DNA of 64,000 nt from Rhynchopus sp. YZ270_cl-10 (GCA_964035575.1 OZ037919.1:806001-870000); one strand, 5' to 3'; positions 51,295-61,790 are shown, numbered from the stretch's first letter. Translations and numbers: made by a program. Notes: a model not told the origin generated them from the sequence alone.

Positions 51295-52227
51295 AACCCA
51301 ACGAGGTGCAACAACTTTGTCGTCGTGAATGCATCTGAAACATAGCTCCAAGAACTTCCGCCGTTTTCCAGCTCCGCCGAGCGTTTCTGTGTTTTAAAAA
51401 TGAAGTTCGTATCTTGTTGTTGATTTTGTTTGCTTTTTACCTCACCCTCTGCAGGGTGTGCATCCAAAGGTGCCATGCTCTGCTGAAGAAGAGGTGAGGG
51501 AATGTGTGTTCTCTTCCTGCATCAACGTTTCTGTGGGTTCTTTTGAAAGATGCGTTGGGACCCATCTTGTGCCCATTAATCTTTCTTCTGCTTCTTTCTG
51601 AGGCGTGCTCGTGTTTGTAGTGTTGTCTTTGCATCTCTTTGGATATCAGTAACTTTATCTGGCGTATCCCTCTCTGTCTATCTATGAATGAAACAGCTGT
51701 TTGGCTGACTTGGTCAGCACTTTCATGTTTTCTTTCTTTTTGCTGTTAGATTTCTTTTTCTCTTTTTGTTTGCTTTACCCTCTGCATGATGTGCTGCCGA
51801 AAGGCCATCGTCTGTTGAACATGAAGTCGACGATTCGTTTTTGCGTTTGCTTCCAAAACTAGAAATTCTGTTTTTGGTGCTCTGGTTCCCAGGAGAGGAC
51901 GTGTTCAACCTTCCAGCCACCACCACCCTTCCCCCCCCTCGTCTTCTCCCCACATGTGCACACGTGTCGTGTAGAGAAGCACGTGACACACTGCCAACAT
52001 TAACAATAGCAATACAGAGCATCCTTGCTGGGTGTATGCACGTTGTCTGAGATTTTGCAGAAAAAAAGTAAGGGGGTTTTCGTGTGAGGTTCTCCTCCGC
52101 TCATTTTTTCCCCAATCCGCACAACCTCCCGACATACCCTTCTCTTCCCCTGCTAGCTCCACCTCACACACACAGATCACACATTGCCAAAGAATATCAA
52201 GAATAATAATAAACGCTTTTTGTACCA
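51295..52227. repeat. 3' flank of B1 with orphan copy of the B 5' block
   Basis: 51584-51900 repeats the sequence that lies upstream of B1 and B2 (48303-48630, 57593-57912) but is not followed by a B gene. Bases 51905-51950 match 60935-60975 after B2. Remnant of unequal exchange in the array. No gene seen. Confidence 0.65.
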
Positions 52228-52467
52228 ACCCTCCCCCGTGAAATTGTCCCCTCCCCAAAAAAAAAACCGGTATTTTGTCCCACGGACAATTTCAAGGCAG
52301 GGGGGGACAATTTCAAGGGAGTCGCGGGGACAACCTTTGCTCTCCCTTCTTCACACCAAAACGGCCACCCCCCTACAGTACGAGAAATTGTTCCCCCCTT
52401 TTGCCGTACGAGATATTGTCCCTCCCTCACTTTTTCCCCCAGGGGGGACAATTTCACGGGGGAGGGT
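52228..52467. mobile_element. MITE-like element with perfect 24-base TIRs
   Basis: The left end begins ACCCTCCCCCGTGAAATTG (52228) and the right end is its perfect complement, closing at 52467. Internal half-copies of GGGGACAATTTC recur several times in both orientations. No target duplication identified, no gene. Confidence 0.7.
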
Positions 52468-52523
52468 CGGTAGTTGAAAAGGTCAACACTGACATGATTC
52501 GTTCCCCTTTTTATTTTTCTTAA

Positions 52524-54252
52524 CCCTTTAAGGACCAGAGGGGACATATATGTCCACGCAACCACCTAAATTGGCTTCCACTAGGACTTTTTGAAGATTT
52601 TTTTTTTATGAGAAGATTTTGTGCGAAATCTTTCAAAAGACGCAAGATTCGATTTTTTTTTGACGCTCTCATCCCCTCTCATCCACACCCGGCATTATCA
52701 CATAATAGGGTATTTTGGGTCATTTTTTGGGAATACCATTCTGACGCGCTTGAGTCATCAGAGGATTCAAACTTTGGTGTGCAGGGAACCATTTTGTACG
52801 GTCTTCAGAACGAAACTAAAATAATGGAAAATACCCGCGACTGGGCAAAGTAACACGCGTAGTTGCTGTTCCTGACCCTGAACTGGATGTGCCTCTTCTC
52901 CGTGTATTTATTGCATTTTGTCTTTTGAGGAACATTGTACAGAAAATCTATATCAACACGGTCAAGGTACAGAGACACTGGCAGGAGGGTGTTGGTCGAC
53001 AACTTCTTCTTGCTTGGGAAACAGGCGTCTGAAAACAGATTACATGTGCGTGGGATGCGGCGTTCACCTTTGTTCAGCACCATGCCAAGTTGGCCAAAAG
53101 TCCCAAAAGCCCCAACTTTTGTACTGTCCAACCTCTGTACAATTACGGTATATCAGTCGCTGTCACGAAAAGTGTCATTTGGAGCTGTTTCTTCAGAAGT
53201 CTCCAAAAACGTCAAAAAAAAAAAAAAATCCAAAACCCCCAATATGGGCTTTTTGGAGCCCAATCTTTCCATTAAAGCAAGAATTTTTAACTTTTGAAAA
53301 GTTGTTAATTTCTGAAATGCAAAAAATGAAAAAATGACCAATCTCTCGCGCCTGTCTCGGTGTGCAAATTTTTTTCCAAAGATCTGGAAAATGGGCTTAA
53401 ATGCATTTCCGAGCTCGGCGCTTTCAACCATAAAAAAAAATCGACAAAAAAGACCAAAATTTTAGCCATTTAAAGGTGGTCCACGGTGTTTTTACACTTT
53501 ATTCAGTAAAAATAGCCGTAAAATTTGGCCACATTTAACCACAACTACTCAAAACATCAAATCTGTTGCTTTAATGGACTCAGAGGGCATTTTTATGACC
53601 TGGACATGGGGGTCAGATTCCAACTTCGAGCACCTAAAATAAGGTCAAAAAAAAATTCACTATTTGTGCCTACAGGTATTTATAGGTGGGATATCACCTT
53701 GTTCCGACGTTCATTCCTTCATCCCTGGAATTTGTTGTATTTTTATTTTCATCGAAACTGGGCTTAAATGCATTTCCGAGTTCCGCGCAGTTCACCATAA
53801 AAAAAATCGATAAAAAAGACCAAAATTTTAGCCATTTAAAGGTGGTCCACGCTTAATGACACTTTTCGTGACAGCGACTGATATGTAGTTGGTTGGTACC
53901 TTCTCTCCATGCAGTGAGACATTATCTACTAGGACTTTTTGATCGATTTTTTTTTCTTTTGAAAGATTTTGAACCGATCTTTCAAATAAAGCCATTTTCG
54001 AAAACCGAAAAAACAGGTGCGCAGCCGGAATAATTTTTTCCTTCAAAATTTTCAGAAAAAAAATATCAGCTCTCCTCAATTTTCCATTTTCCATTTTTCT
54101 CATTTTATTTCGATTTCTGCTCCATTTGAAAGATCTGCTCAAAATCTTTCAATTGCGGCCAGGTACGATCAAAAATATGCATCGGATCTCATTTTACCTA
54201 TGGGAGAGAAGATCCTAGCAAATCGAAAAAATCGGTCGTGGTCCATAAAGGG
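52524..54252. mobile_element. piggyBac-like DNA transposon, degraded
   Basis: Bounded by TTAA at 52520-52523 and 54253-54256, with short inverted ends CCCTTTAAGGACCA and (complement of right) CCCTTTATGGACCA. TTAA duplication and CCC termini are diagnostic of piggyBac. Between about 52860 and 53093 there is decayed coding sequence on the + strand, ending in KTDYMCVGCGVHLCSAPC. That fits the Cys-rich C-terminal domain of piggyBac transposases (YXCXXC...LCXXPC). No intact transposase frame remains. A second element (53150-53884) is nested inside. Confidence 0.8.
53150..53884. mobile_element. TIR element nested in the piggyBac-like element
   Basis: Ends are 28-base inverted repeats starting ATATCAGTCGCTGTCACG (53150) and complemented at 53857-53884. 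Inside, a stretch of about 95 bases is directly repeated (53390-53480 and 53759-53850, sharing GGCTTAAATGCATTTCCGAG). No gene. TA lies at the tips; Tc1/mariner-like is possible. Confidence 0.65.
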
Positions 54253-54679
54253 TTAACCAAAAGAAAACCGACGCAGGAGCTTTTCTTGGAACTGTTTTAT
54301 TCTCCTCACCCCAACAACAACATCACATTCAGAAAAACACTGTTTTTTCGTTTTTATTCGCTTTCTTTTCTTCTTCCTCACACTTTGTTACTGTGAAGAA
54401 AATTTTTTTCGTTTCGGTCGCATACTGCGAGTTTTCCTGGATGCGCAGGAAAAATGACTGGGGAGTGTTGGTGGCTCCGTGACGCCACAGAGCCGGCACA
54501 CTTCGTTGAGTGCCTCACAAAACCTAAAAATTACTTATTTGCTTTTATCTATTGTCTTCACGCTTTATCGTTGTTGTTGGGGTGGGAAATAAAATGTTTT
54601 CTCTGTTCATTTGTCCCCACCCACCCCACCCTCCCCACCCCCTCACAGCTAGCCATTGTAGAACGGAACACAACAAAAC
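54253..54679 (+). other. 5' flank of gene A2
   Basis: 54253-54590 matches the dispersed block at 304-598. It is followed by a segment shared with A1 (TTTTCTCTGTTCATTTTGTC-like), a C-rich tract and the CCCTCACAG acceptor at 54648. Confidence 0.6.
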
Positions 54680-57235
54680 ATGGCAGATGGGAAATACCCC
54701 TGGATGCAAGAGACGTATAAAGGCCAAGACATGCAGGTGCCGGGTAGCGGGCCTTACAACGCTGTGATGCAGAACGCAGCACCGTACCAGAGGAAAGTCG
54801 ATCCTTTTTGGCAACAACTAGGTGCAGCGCCACCTGCTGCAGCGCCACCTGCTGCACCTACAGTCTCGGTTTTCACAACAGCAGTAACAGCTGTTGTTGA
54901 TGCTGTAACAGCTGTTGTTGCACCTGCTGTTCCACCTGTTGTTCCACCTGCTGTTACAGCTGCTGCTGTAAAAGCTGCTTTAACAGCTGCTGTAACAGCT
55001 ACTGTTACAGATGCTGTCCCACCTGCTATTAAATCTGTTACAGGTGCAGTAACATTTCTTGCCTCGACTGCCGTTCATGCTGCTGCAGAAGAGGATGCAA
55101 AACGATTACGCCTAGCAATGGAGGCACTGGCAGCTGACGATGTATACTATTCCGTGGATGCAAACACAACTGACACAGCCCTCCGCGCCTTCATCCAAAG
55201 CCAAGAACTGCCTTTGGGTGACGGTCCCGGTGTGTACTTCATGGGGGCCGCGTTGATGGGCGTCACGGCCCCTCTCTTTGCTGTTGTGGAGACCATCAGT
55301 GGTACACCGCCCACCTATGACTACGAAGGCGTGTACTCCACCCAGAAGGAGGCGCAACGGGACCTGCACCTCCAGAAAAAAGCCAACGAAAAAAGAAAGC
55401 TTGCAGTACGCTGTGTGTGGTTCGACAAGAGAGCGCACGACCACATGGACCTCTGCTACCCATCCCGCCGTGCCACTCTGTGTCACGCGAACTACAGGAT
55501 TGAGGCCCATTTCCTTCGTCACCACAAAGCGACCAGCCTATCTGACGACTGGCGTCGCTACTATGAAAGCGACCGCAGGGACGAAGACCTCCAAAAAGAC
55601 TTAATCCAACGCGTGGAGGACATGCCTCTTCTGCCTGAGATCCAGGCTAGCCTTGATGCTGTCACAGCGTCTGTGACTGCTGTGGCAGATGCAGCGCGTG
55701 AGGCAGGTGCCTTCGTGATGAGCGACTTTCTCGCTGACGACAACCTCCTTGCAGCGGGCGGTCCAAACGAGTTTCGAAAGTGGGTAGATCTGACCAAGCA
55801 CCACGACCCGCTGGGCATCTTCAACGACAAGGTCAGGGTCGACACGATGGTGCTCTACGTGAACAAGCGCTATGTAAAGGTGGTCGCGAAAAACCGAAAC
55901 CTTTTCTGCTGCAAGAAGCTGCTTGTGTTTGTGTGCAACACAGAAAGCCCGGAGCTCCGCAACCACATCATCCCTCGCCAGTTTGGGCCGATGCTTTTCT
56001 CCGCCCTGAGTAGAGAACGGTGCAACCATAGGGCAAGGCGCTCTGTGTCCGTGGCCTGCTCCCCTGGGGAGTGGACGCTCGAGAGGATGGCGCAGTGTGC
56101 TGACAGAGACCTCCCCATGGTTGTGCTGGAGGGGAGTGGGCGGTACGCAAACATATGGTCGGAGCTGTGGACACAACATGCGTCGACGACGTTTGACCCG
56201 CTCAAGGTGCAGAAGATGCTTGACATGGGCGAGAGAGCTACTGTCCTCGACGTCAAGAACGTGCGGATTGTGCTCCGTCAGGCTGTGCTATCCATCTACA
56301 AAATTTCACAAGGATCACCAAAGGCGCTTCATGACCTGGTGCTAGCAAGCTTGAAGAAAGACGACCTTATTGAGCAGGCCCGAGCAGCTCATGCCCGCTA
56401 CAAGGCGACGTCTCTGCGGTACGCCTGGTGGTATCGGTTGTTCTTCTATGTGGTTCTGTTCCTGAGCTTCGCTGCGACAGTGCTGGCGCTCACCCTGAGC
56501 CCGACGGAAACGTCGATCTTCTTGCTTATCCTGATACCAGCGATTGTCACGTTCTTCGAAAGTGTGGAACGCTACTTCAACGCTGCGACGGTGTCTGTGG
56601 CATGTGAACGTGCCGCAGGTCTTGTGGACAAGGAGCTGTACTTCTACCGTACTCGCACCCTGGACTACTCAGAAGCGAAGGTGCAGAGCAAGGCGCTCCT
56701 CGAGGGCAGCACACCGCACAACGTCCGCACCGACCAGTTCAACGCCGTCCTCTTCAACATCAACCTTGTTGTCGAAGCGTCGGGCGCAGCGTGCAGGACG
56801 GTAGAACCAGGCGACGACGATATTCTCGATATCCTCGACGGCACACAATACGTAAATCACAGAGTAAAAGGCAAAGTTCCCAAGGTGGCCTGGAAGATCC
56901 GAAAGTACAAGTGGGGCGGGGTGGGGTTGAACTGGTTCAAGTATATCGCAGTGGCGGCGGGAACCATTTTAGGCACGCTGGACCGAGTCAAATGGGTGGC
57001 ATTGACGATTGCCGTCGACGTGATGATCACCCGCATCCTCTTGATGCACCGGGTGCAGACGGTGCGTGAATCGAACAGCAAAGCTGCCTTGATGCTTGAA
57101 GAGATGGAAACGTGGTGGGAGTCGCTGTGCCCAGAAGAGAAGAAGCAGCAGAAGAACCTCGACACCCTCGTTGACTCCGTTGAACAAGCCTTGGCGGACA
57201 CCTTGCCGGGCGCGCCAGAGTTGTCCAAAAAATGA
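54680..57235 (+). CDS. SLOG-like sensor fused to two SLATT-like membrane modules (A2)
   Basis: 851 residues; ATG 31 bases after the CCTCACAG acceptor. Closely related to A1 over most of its length. The main difference is the linker after residue 50, which here is an Ala/Val/Pro/Thr run (TAVVAPAVPPVVPPAV) unlike that of A1. EGSGR is at 484-488. Helix pair 1 is at about 587-606 and 611-628, pair 2 at about 751-770 and 773-790. The signature CERAAGLVDKELYFY is conserved. Substitutions are spread through the cytosolic region, while the membrane modules are nearly invariant, so selection probably acts most on the sensor side or linker. The downstream spacer is almost the same as that of A1. Confidence 0.85.
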   Translation: MADGKYPWMQETYKGQDMQVPGSGPYNAVMQNAAPYQRKVDPFWQQLGAAPPAAAPPAAPTVSVFTTAVTAVVDAVTAVVAPAVPPVVPPAVTAAAVKAALTAAVTATVTDAVPPAIKSVTGAVTFLASTAVHAAAEEDAKRLRLAMEALAADDVYYSVDANTTDTALRAFIQSQELPLGDGPGVYFMGAALMGVTAPLFAVVETISGTPPTYDYEGVYSTQKEAQRDLHLQKKANEKRKLAVRCVWFDKRAHDHMDLCYPSRRATLCHANYRIEAHFLRHHKATSLSDDWRRYYESDRRDEDLQKDLIQRVEDMPLLPEIQASLDAVTASVTAVADAAREAGAFVMSDFLADDNLLAAGGPNEFRKWVDLTKHHDPLGIFNDKVRVDTMVLYVNKRYVKVVAKNRNLFCCKKLLVFVCNTESPELRNHIIPRQFGPMLFSALSRERCNHRARRSVSVACSPGEWTLERMAQCADRDLPMVVLEGSGRYANIWSELWTQHASTTFDPLKVQKMLDMGERATVLDVKNVRIVLRQAVLSIYKISQGSPKALHDLVLASLKKDDLIEQARAAHARYKATSLRYAWWYRLFFYVVLFLSFAATVLALTLSPTETSIFLLILIPAIVTFFESVERYFNAATVSVACERAAGLVDKELYFYRTRTLDYSEAKVQSKALLEGSTPHNVRTDQFNAVLFNINLVVEASGAACRTVEPGDDDILDILDGTQYVNHRVKGKVPKVAWKIRKYKWGGVGLNWFKYIAVAAGTILGTLDRVKWVALTIAVDVMITRILLMHRVQTVRESNSKAALMLEEMETWWESLCPEEKKQQKNLDTLVDSVEQALADTLPGAPELSKK

Positions 57236-58133
57236 ATAGAATATTGGGTCGAGTTACCATCTTCAAGAAGCCAAATGCTATACACGTGTACATCCTGTCT
57301 AGGTGGTGTTCGCAGAGATGCGTTGAGAGTGCCTTCGAGAGGGATGTTGTCCAGCATATGTGTGTGCACGTTCGTATCTTTTTGTTGGTTTAGTTTGCTT
57401 TTTACCTCACCCTCTGTGCAGGATGTGCATCCAAAGGTGCCATGCTCTGCTAGCAGTAGAAGAGGAGAGGGAATGTGTGCTCTCTTCCTGCAACCAGCTC
57501 CTTCTTTCCCCACGTCATCCCCTATAACATCCCTGCATCAACGTTTCTGTGGGTTCTTTTGGAAGATGCGTTGGGACCCATCTTGTGCCCATTAATCTTT
57601 CTTCTGCTTCTTTCTGAGGCGTGCTCGTGTTTGTAGTGTTGTCTTTGCATCTCTTTGGATATCAGTAACTTTATCTGGCGTATCCCTCTCTGTCTATCTA
57701 TGAATGAAACAGCTGTTTGGCTGACTTGGTCAGCACTTTCATGTTTTCTTTCTTTTTGCTGTTAGATTTCTTTTTCTCTTTTTGCTTTACCCTCTGCATG
57801 ATGTGCTGCCGAAAGGCCATCGTCTGTTGAACATGAAGTCGACGATTCGTTTTTGCGTTTGCTTCCAAAACTAGAAATTCTGTTCTTGGTGCTCTGGTTC
57901 CCAGGAGAGGATTCCTTAGGGAAACGTGCATGGAACACCCCCTCTTTCTTCGTAGTGCTGTTGTTTGTTGCAAGAAACGTCTTCACTTTGTATCTGAAGA
58001 ACAGGGCCCAGTATACCCACACCGATGCCTGGTAAGTGTACGTAGGCGAAGCGACCTCATGCCAACAAATATTGTCCCTGTCTCCCCAACCACGTACACA
58101 CCACTCACAGGGCACACATCAGTGCAGGGCGTT
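57236..58133. repeat. A2-to-B2 spacer, copy of the A1-B1 spacer
   Basis: Matches 47953-48960 with small indels. It includes the putative 5'UTR intron of B2 at 58032-58110 (GTAAGT...CTCACAG). No gene. Confidence 0.75.
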
Positions 58134-60638
58134 ATGGGAAAGGTCAAAATCTTCGCTGTGGACAGCAAGGATGTCGATGGTTTGAGCGATGAACTAGCGA
58201 GTGAACCTGGTTTCGATTGGGTGCTCGAGAATCTTAAATATGACCCAGAGAGCGACAAGAAAAAAAATGCCAGTCCAGAGAAGAGCGACGCTGTCAATGA
58301 TGGTTTGCAGGACGGACAGGTGTATGCACCTCAGCAGAGAGAGAACAAGGCCAGGCCAGGTATTTACCTGATTGGAGAGTCGCTCATAGGTATCACCACA
58401 CCACTGTTTGCTGTCGTTGAAAAGCTTGACCGGCACAAAGTTAACGAACTTGCCCTCTGCAACTCCTACGGTGCTGCTGCACATAGACTTGCCCTTGAGA
58501 AAGAACGCCGACCGCCTTCACTCACGGAAAACCTGGGCGTCAAATGCGTCTGGATGGATCAGCGTACAAAAGCGATGATGGACGCTTTCGGAGATGAATC
58601 AATAAACTGGGACTTGCACATGCTCGAGGCCTTCATGAACAAAACTTCAGGGCACGAACCCAATCTTCTGGAGGACACGAAATCATGGCGCAAATGGGAG
58701 ACTGACACAAACGCGTTATTAGATCAAAAGACCCATGCAACGGATGCAGCAAAGGCGGAGGCAAAGAAGCTGGCAGATAAATTGCAAAGTGTCATCCCCA
58801 TCCCGCACCGCCAGCAGCAACGCGACCTGCTGTTCCAAGTCTCGAGTTCCCTCGCAGCAGTGGCGGCAGTGGCGGAGCAAACACATTCGTTCATTTTGAC
58901 CGAACTCGTCATACCGAAGGACTTCATCGGAGAAAACAAAGAAGAGATTGTTAAAGTCATGAGGCGCTGGGGGGATGTGTGTGAACACGTGCCGTTCATG
59001 ATTTTCCAGCATTACATCGAAACAGATGCTGCACACCTGCCCCTGATCCTGTACGCACCCAGCAAGTTTGTCACAGGGAGGGAGGACGTCATAAGCGGCG
59101 CGCTCGAAGAAATCTTTACCTCAGAAACTATCGTGCTCATCACGTACCCCGTCCTCGTTGACAAAGCCGAGTTTGGCCCGACGCTCCTGGCGGCCCTCGC
59201 AAAACTCGTAAAACTGGACGAACTCCGGTCGGAAAAAACGAAAACCCAATATAAGCCAAAACAAAACAAAGACGATACTGATGTCGAAAAAGAGGGGGGA
59301 AAACAAGAAGAAAAAATAACCCCTACCCCGACTGTCTCCGTCATGTGCTCCTTTGGATCAAGGGGTCTCTCGCAGATGGCGCAGTGTGCTGCGAAGGACC
59401 TCCCCCTTGTTGTGCTGGAGGGGAGTGGGCGGTACGCAAACATGTGGTCAGACCTGTGGCCGCAACGAACATCCAGATCTATCGACGATCTGATGAAGGC
59501 CAAGATGGAGGGGCTGAGCGGGAACGTGCTCACTGGAGATGAGCTGGAGGACATACGCACTGTACTGGGTGCAGAGGAGCTGCACATCCACAAGATGGCG
59601 AACAACTCTGGGGCACTCGAGACGCTACTTGGCGCTGAGCTTCAAGAGCGCGACCTTCTTTTGCATGCTGCAGGGATCCAGCGGAGAGTGTACATCGACA
59701 CATGGTGGAATGACACAATGCCGCAGCTGTTTCTGATTTGCACGAGCATTTTGATAACTTTTGTTGGCACTGTTCTGACGATCGTGGCCGCCGTGAGTGG
59801 CGATGTTCCGTCTTATGCGCTCGCAATTTTTCCGACATTGGTTGTCATGTTTGAGAGTGCTGAGGGGTACCTGAAGACGTCGGCAACAACAGCAGCTTGC
59901 TGGAGGGCGGCAGGGCTTGTGGAGAAGGAAATGTTCATGTACCTAGCACGGGTGCTGAAGTACTCGGACACTTCTGTGCAGGAGGAGGCCGACCGCGACC
60001 TCATTTCCCTCAGCACCGTGCGGAAGAGGCGTCTTGAGGCTGAGCTAAAAAAAATACGTACAGCCGTGCACGCAGCGGGTGTTGTCCTGCGTACAGATCT
60101 AGGCATCCTTCATAATTTTAAAATAGGGGTGAGAAGATTTTTTGGAGCAGACGAGGAAAGACTGCAAAAAGAAGAAGCAGAACGTATTGAAAAGAAGATC
60201 AAAGAGCAAGAACGTCGGTTCCAGAAACTCCATCTGGGTAAGAAGAAGTTCTCCGCCGACGATTACGTGGGGCTCCGAATGGAAAAAAAGCGGAACGAGG
60301 CTGAAGATAAGGCACATAGGATGTTTTGGTGTGGCGTGCTCTTCGAGGTGACGAAGTACACCTCCGTCGCTGTCGGGACTGTCTTCGCAGCGCTGGGCGA
60401 CAACGAGTGGGTTGCGATGACAGTTGCCGCCAACATTGTGCTCAGCCGTCTCTCCACGCTGTTCCGTATTGAGGAGTTGCGCCACGCCTATACAAAAGTG
60501 GCGTCCACCCTGCAGCACGAAATTACCCGTTTGGATCCTTTGTCACAAGAGCCGCAGAAGCAATTCAACGAGATGGTCGGGAAAGTCGAACAGGTGTTGG
60601 AAACTGTCCTGCCGGGGGCACCAGGCCATGTCATGTGA
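58134..60638 (+). CDS. SLOG-like sensor fused to two SLATT-like membrane modules (B2)
   Basis: 834 residues, 23 bases after the CTCACAG acceptor. Near-identical to B1 in most of the sensor and membrane parts (EGSGR 429-433; helix pairs about 530-551 and 560-576, then 732-753 and 758-776). It differs in three places. A few residues are inserted near position 58. A charged insert (QYKPKQNKDDTDVEKEGG...) lies just before the SLOG-like motif. The linker between membrane modules is replaced and much longer (RRFFGADEERLQKEEAER). These are the regions where a sensor-to-membrane coupling could be tuned. AATAAA at about 60654 is a likely polyadenylation signal. Confidence 0.85.
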   Translation: MGKVKIFAVDSKDVDGLSDELASEPGFDWVLENLKYDPESDKKKNASPEKSDAVNDGLQDGQVYAPQQRENKARPGIYLIGESLIGITTPLFAVVEKLDRHKVNELALCNSYGAAAHRLALEKERRPPSLTENLGVKCVWMDQRTKAMMDAFGDESINWDLHMLEAFMNKTSGHEPNLLEDTKSWRKWETDTNALLDQKTHATDAAKAEAKKLADKLQSVIPIPHRQQQRDLLFQVSSSLAAVAAVAEQTHSFILTELVIPKDFIGENKEEIVKVMRRWGDVCEHVPFMIFQHYIETDAAHLPLILYAPSKFVTGREDVISGALEEIFTSETIVLITYPVLVDKAEFGPTLLAALAKLVKLDELRSEKTKTQYKPKQNKDDTDVEKEGGKQEEKITPTPTVSVMCSFGSRGLSQMAQCAAKDLPLVVLEGSGRYANMWSDLWPQRTSRSIDDLMKAKMEGLSGNVLTGDELEDIRTVLGAEELHIHKMANNSGALETLLGAELQERDLLLHAAGIQRRVYIDTWWNDTMPQLFLICTSILITFVGTVLTIVAAVSGDVPSYALAIFPTLVVMFESAEGYLKTSATTAACWRAAGLVEKEMFMYLARVLKYSDTSVQEEADRDLISLSTVRKRRLEAELKKIRTAVHAAGVVLRTDLGILHNFKIGVRRFFGADEERLQKEEAERIEKKIKEQERRFQKLHLGKKKFSADDYVGLRMEKKRNEAEDKAHRMFWCGVLFEVTKYTSVAVGTVFAALGDNEWVAMTVAANIVLSRLSTLFRIEELRHAYTKVASTLQHEITRLDPLSQEPQKQFNEMVGKVEQVLETVLPGAPGHVM

Positions 60639-61400
60639 AACCCAACGAAGTGCAATAAATTTGTCGTCGTGAATGCATCTGAAACATGCAAATACTTCCA
60701 CCGCTCCCGTTTTCCTCACCACAGCTTTCTGAGCGTTTCTGTGTGGTTCTGTGTTTTAAAAATGAAGTTTGTATTTTCTTTTTGTTGATTTTGTTTGCTT
60801 TTTACCTTCCCCCCTGCAGGATGTGCATCCAAAGGTGCCATGCTCTGCTAGCAGTAGAAGAGGAGAGGGAATGTGTGCTCTCTTCCTGCAACCAGCTCCT
60901 TCGTTTCCCTACGTCATCCCCTATACCTTCCAGCCACCACCACCCTCCCCCCCTTGTCTTCTCCCCACACGGCGGGGTCCGCACACCCCGAGGGTCCGTA
61001 AAACGGCATGTTAGGACACTCCCTCTTTACGGAGTATCATTACGTACCCTAGGGTACGTAATTACGTACCCTAGGGTCCGTAATTACGGAGCCTCCCAGG
61101 GAAAGGGACTCTCGAAAAAATTTTTTTGCCCCCGTTTAGGGCTAATTTCGACGATTTGAGGCCATTAAAAGCAAAATTTGGCACTTTTGAGCATCTGTGG
61201 GGGTCTAAAACGCAGTTTAGAGTACCACAATTTTTAGTGGGTTTTACCGAAAACAAGTCAATTTTTGGGCCGAAAAAAAATTTTTTTTGACATCACAAAA
61301 TTGCCCTTGGTGGGACTATGTGTCCTCAATGCTGGGCGAAAAATGCAAATATAGCTATTTTTAACTTTCACACACAATTTTAACGGGTTTTACCTGTGTA
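60639..61400. other. 3' flank of B2; no gene seen
   Basis: Contains the block shared with other A/B flanks (60820-60970) and a perfect 24-base palindrome at 61039-61062 (half-site ATTACGTACCCT), followed by a second imperfect copy. Confidence 0.6.
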
Positions 61401-61414
61401 TCTGTGTACCTGTG

Positions 61415-61790
61415 TACAGGATATTTGTTGTGAAAGACATCTTCCACCATGCATTGAGGAGGGTAAGACAGTGGTCGCAGTTTGTACTTGATAGCATTAC
61501 AACATTTAACTTCTCCACGGGGGTCTTGGGCCGTTCACTCGGTTATACCTTGACCAGCGGAAGAGGCCTTTTTGGTCTCTAGAATATCCGGTATTCCCGA
61601 ACGGAGGCGCACTTTGTGTGTTACTACGACCTGGCAATTTCCAGCAGTAGGTTAAGTAATCTTTCTTGTAAATTGTTGGATCATTATCTCCTCAGTGCAT
61701 GAATGCCCCACGTGACTGGACACTTTTGTGTTTGTCATGTGGAGCTGTGGTTGCTTTTTCACGACTTTTTTCCTTGTACACCAGTGTATC
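61415..61790 (+). repeat. Dispersed repeat, copy of the foldback core
   Basis: Over 90% like 2755-3130 (shared GGTCTTGGGCCGTTCACTCG). It lacks the minisatellite arms, so it is a fragment or a separate member of the family. Confidence 0.8.
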
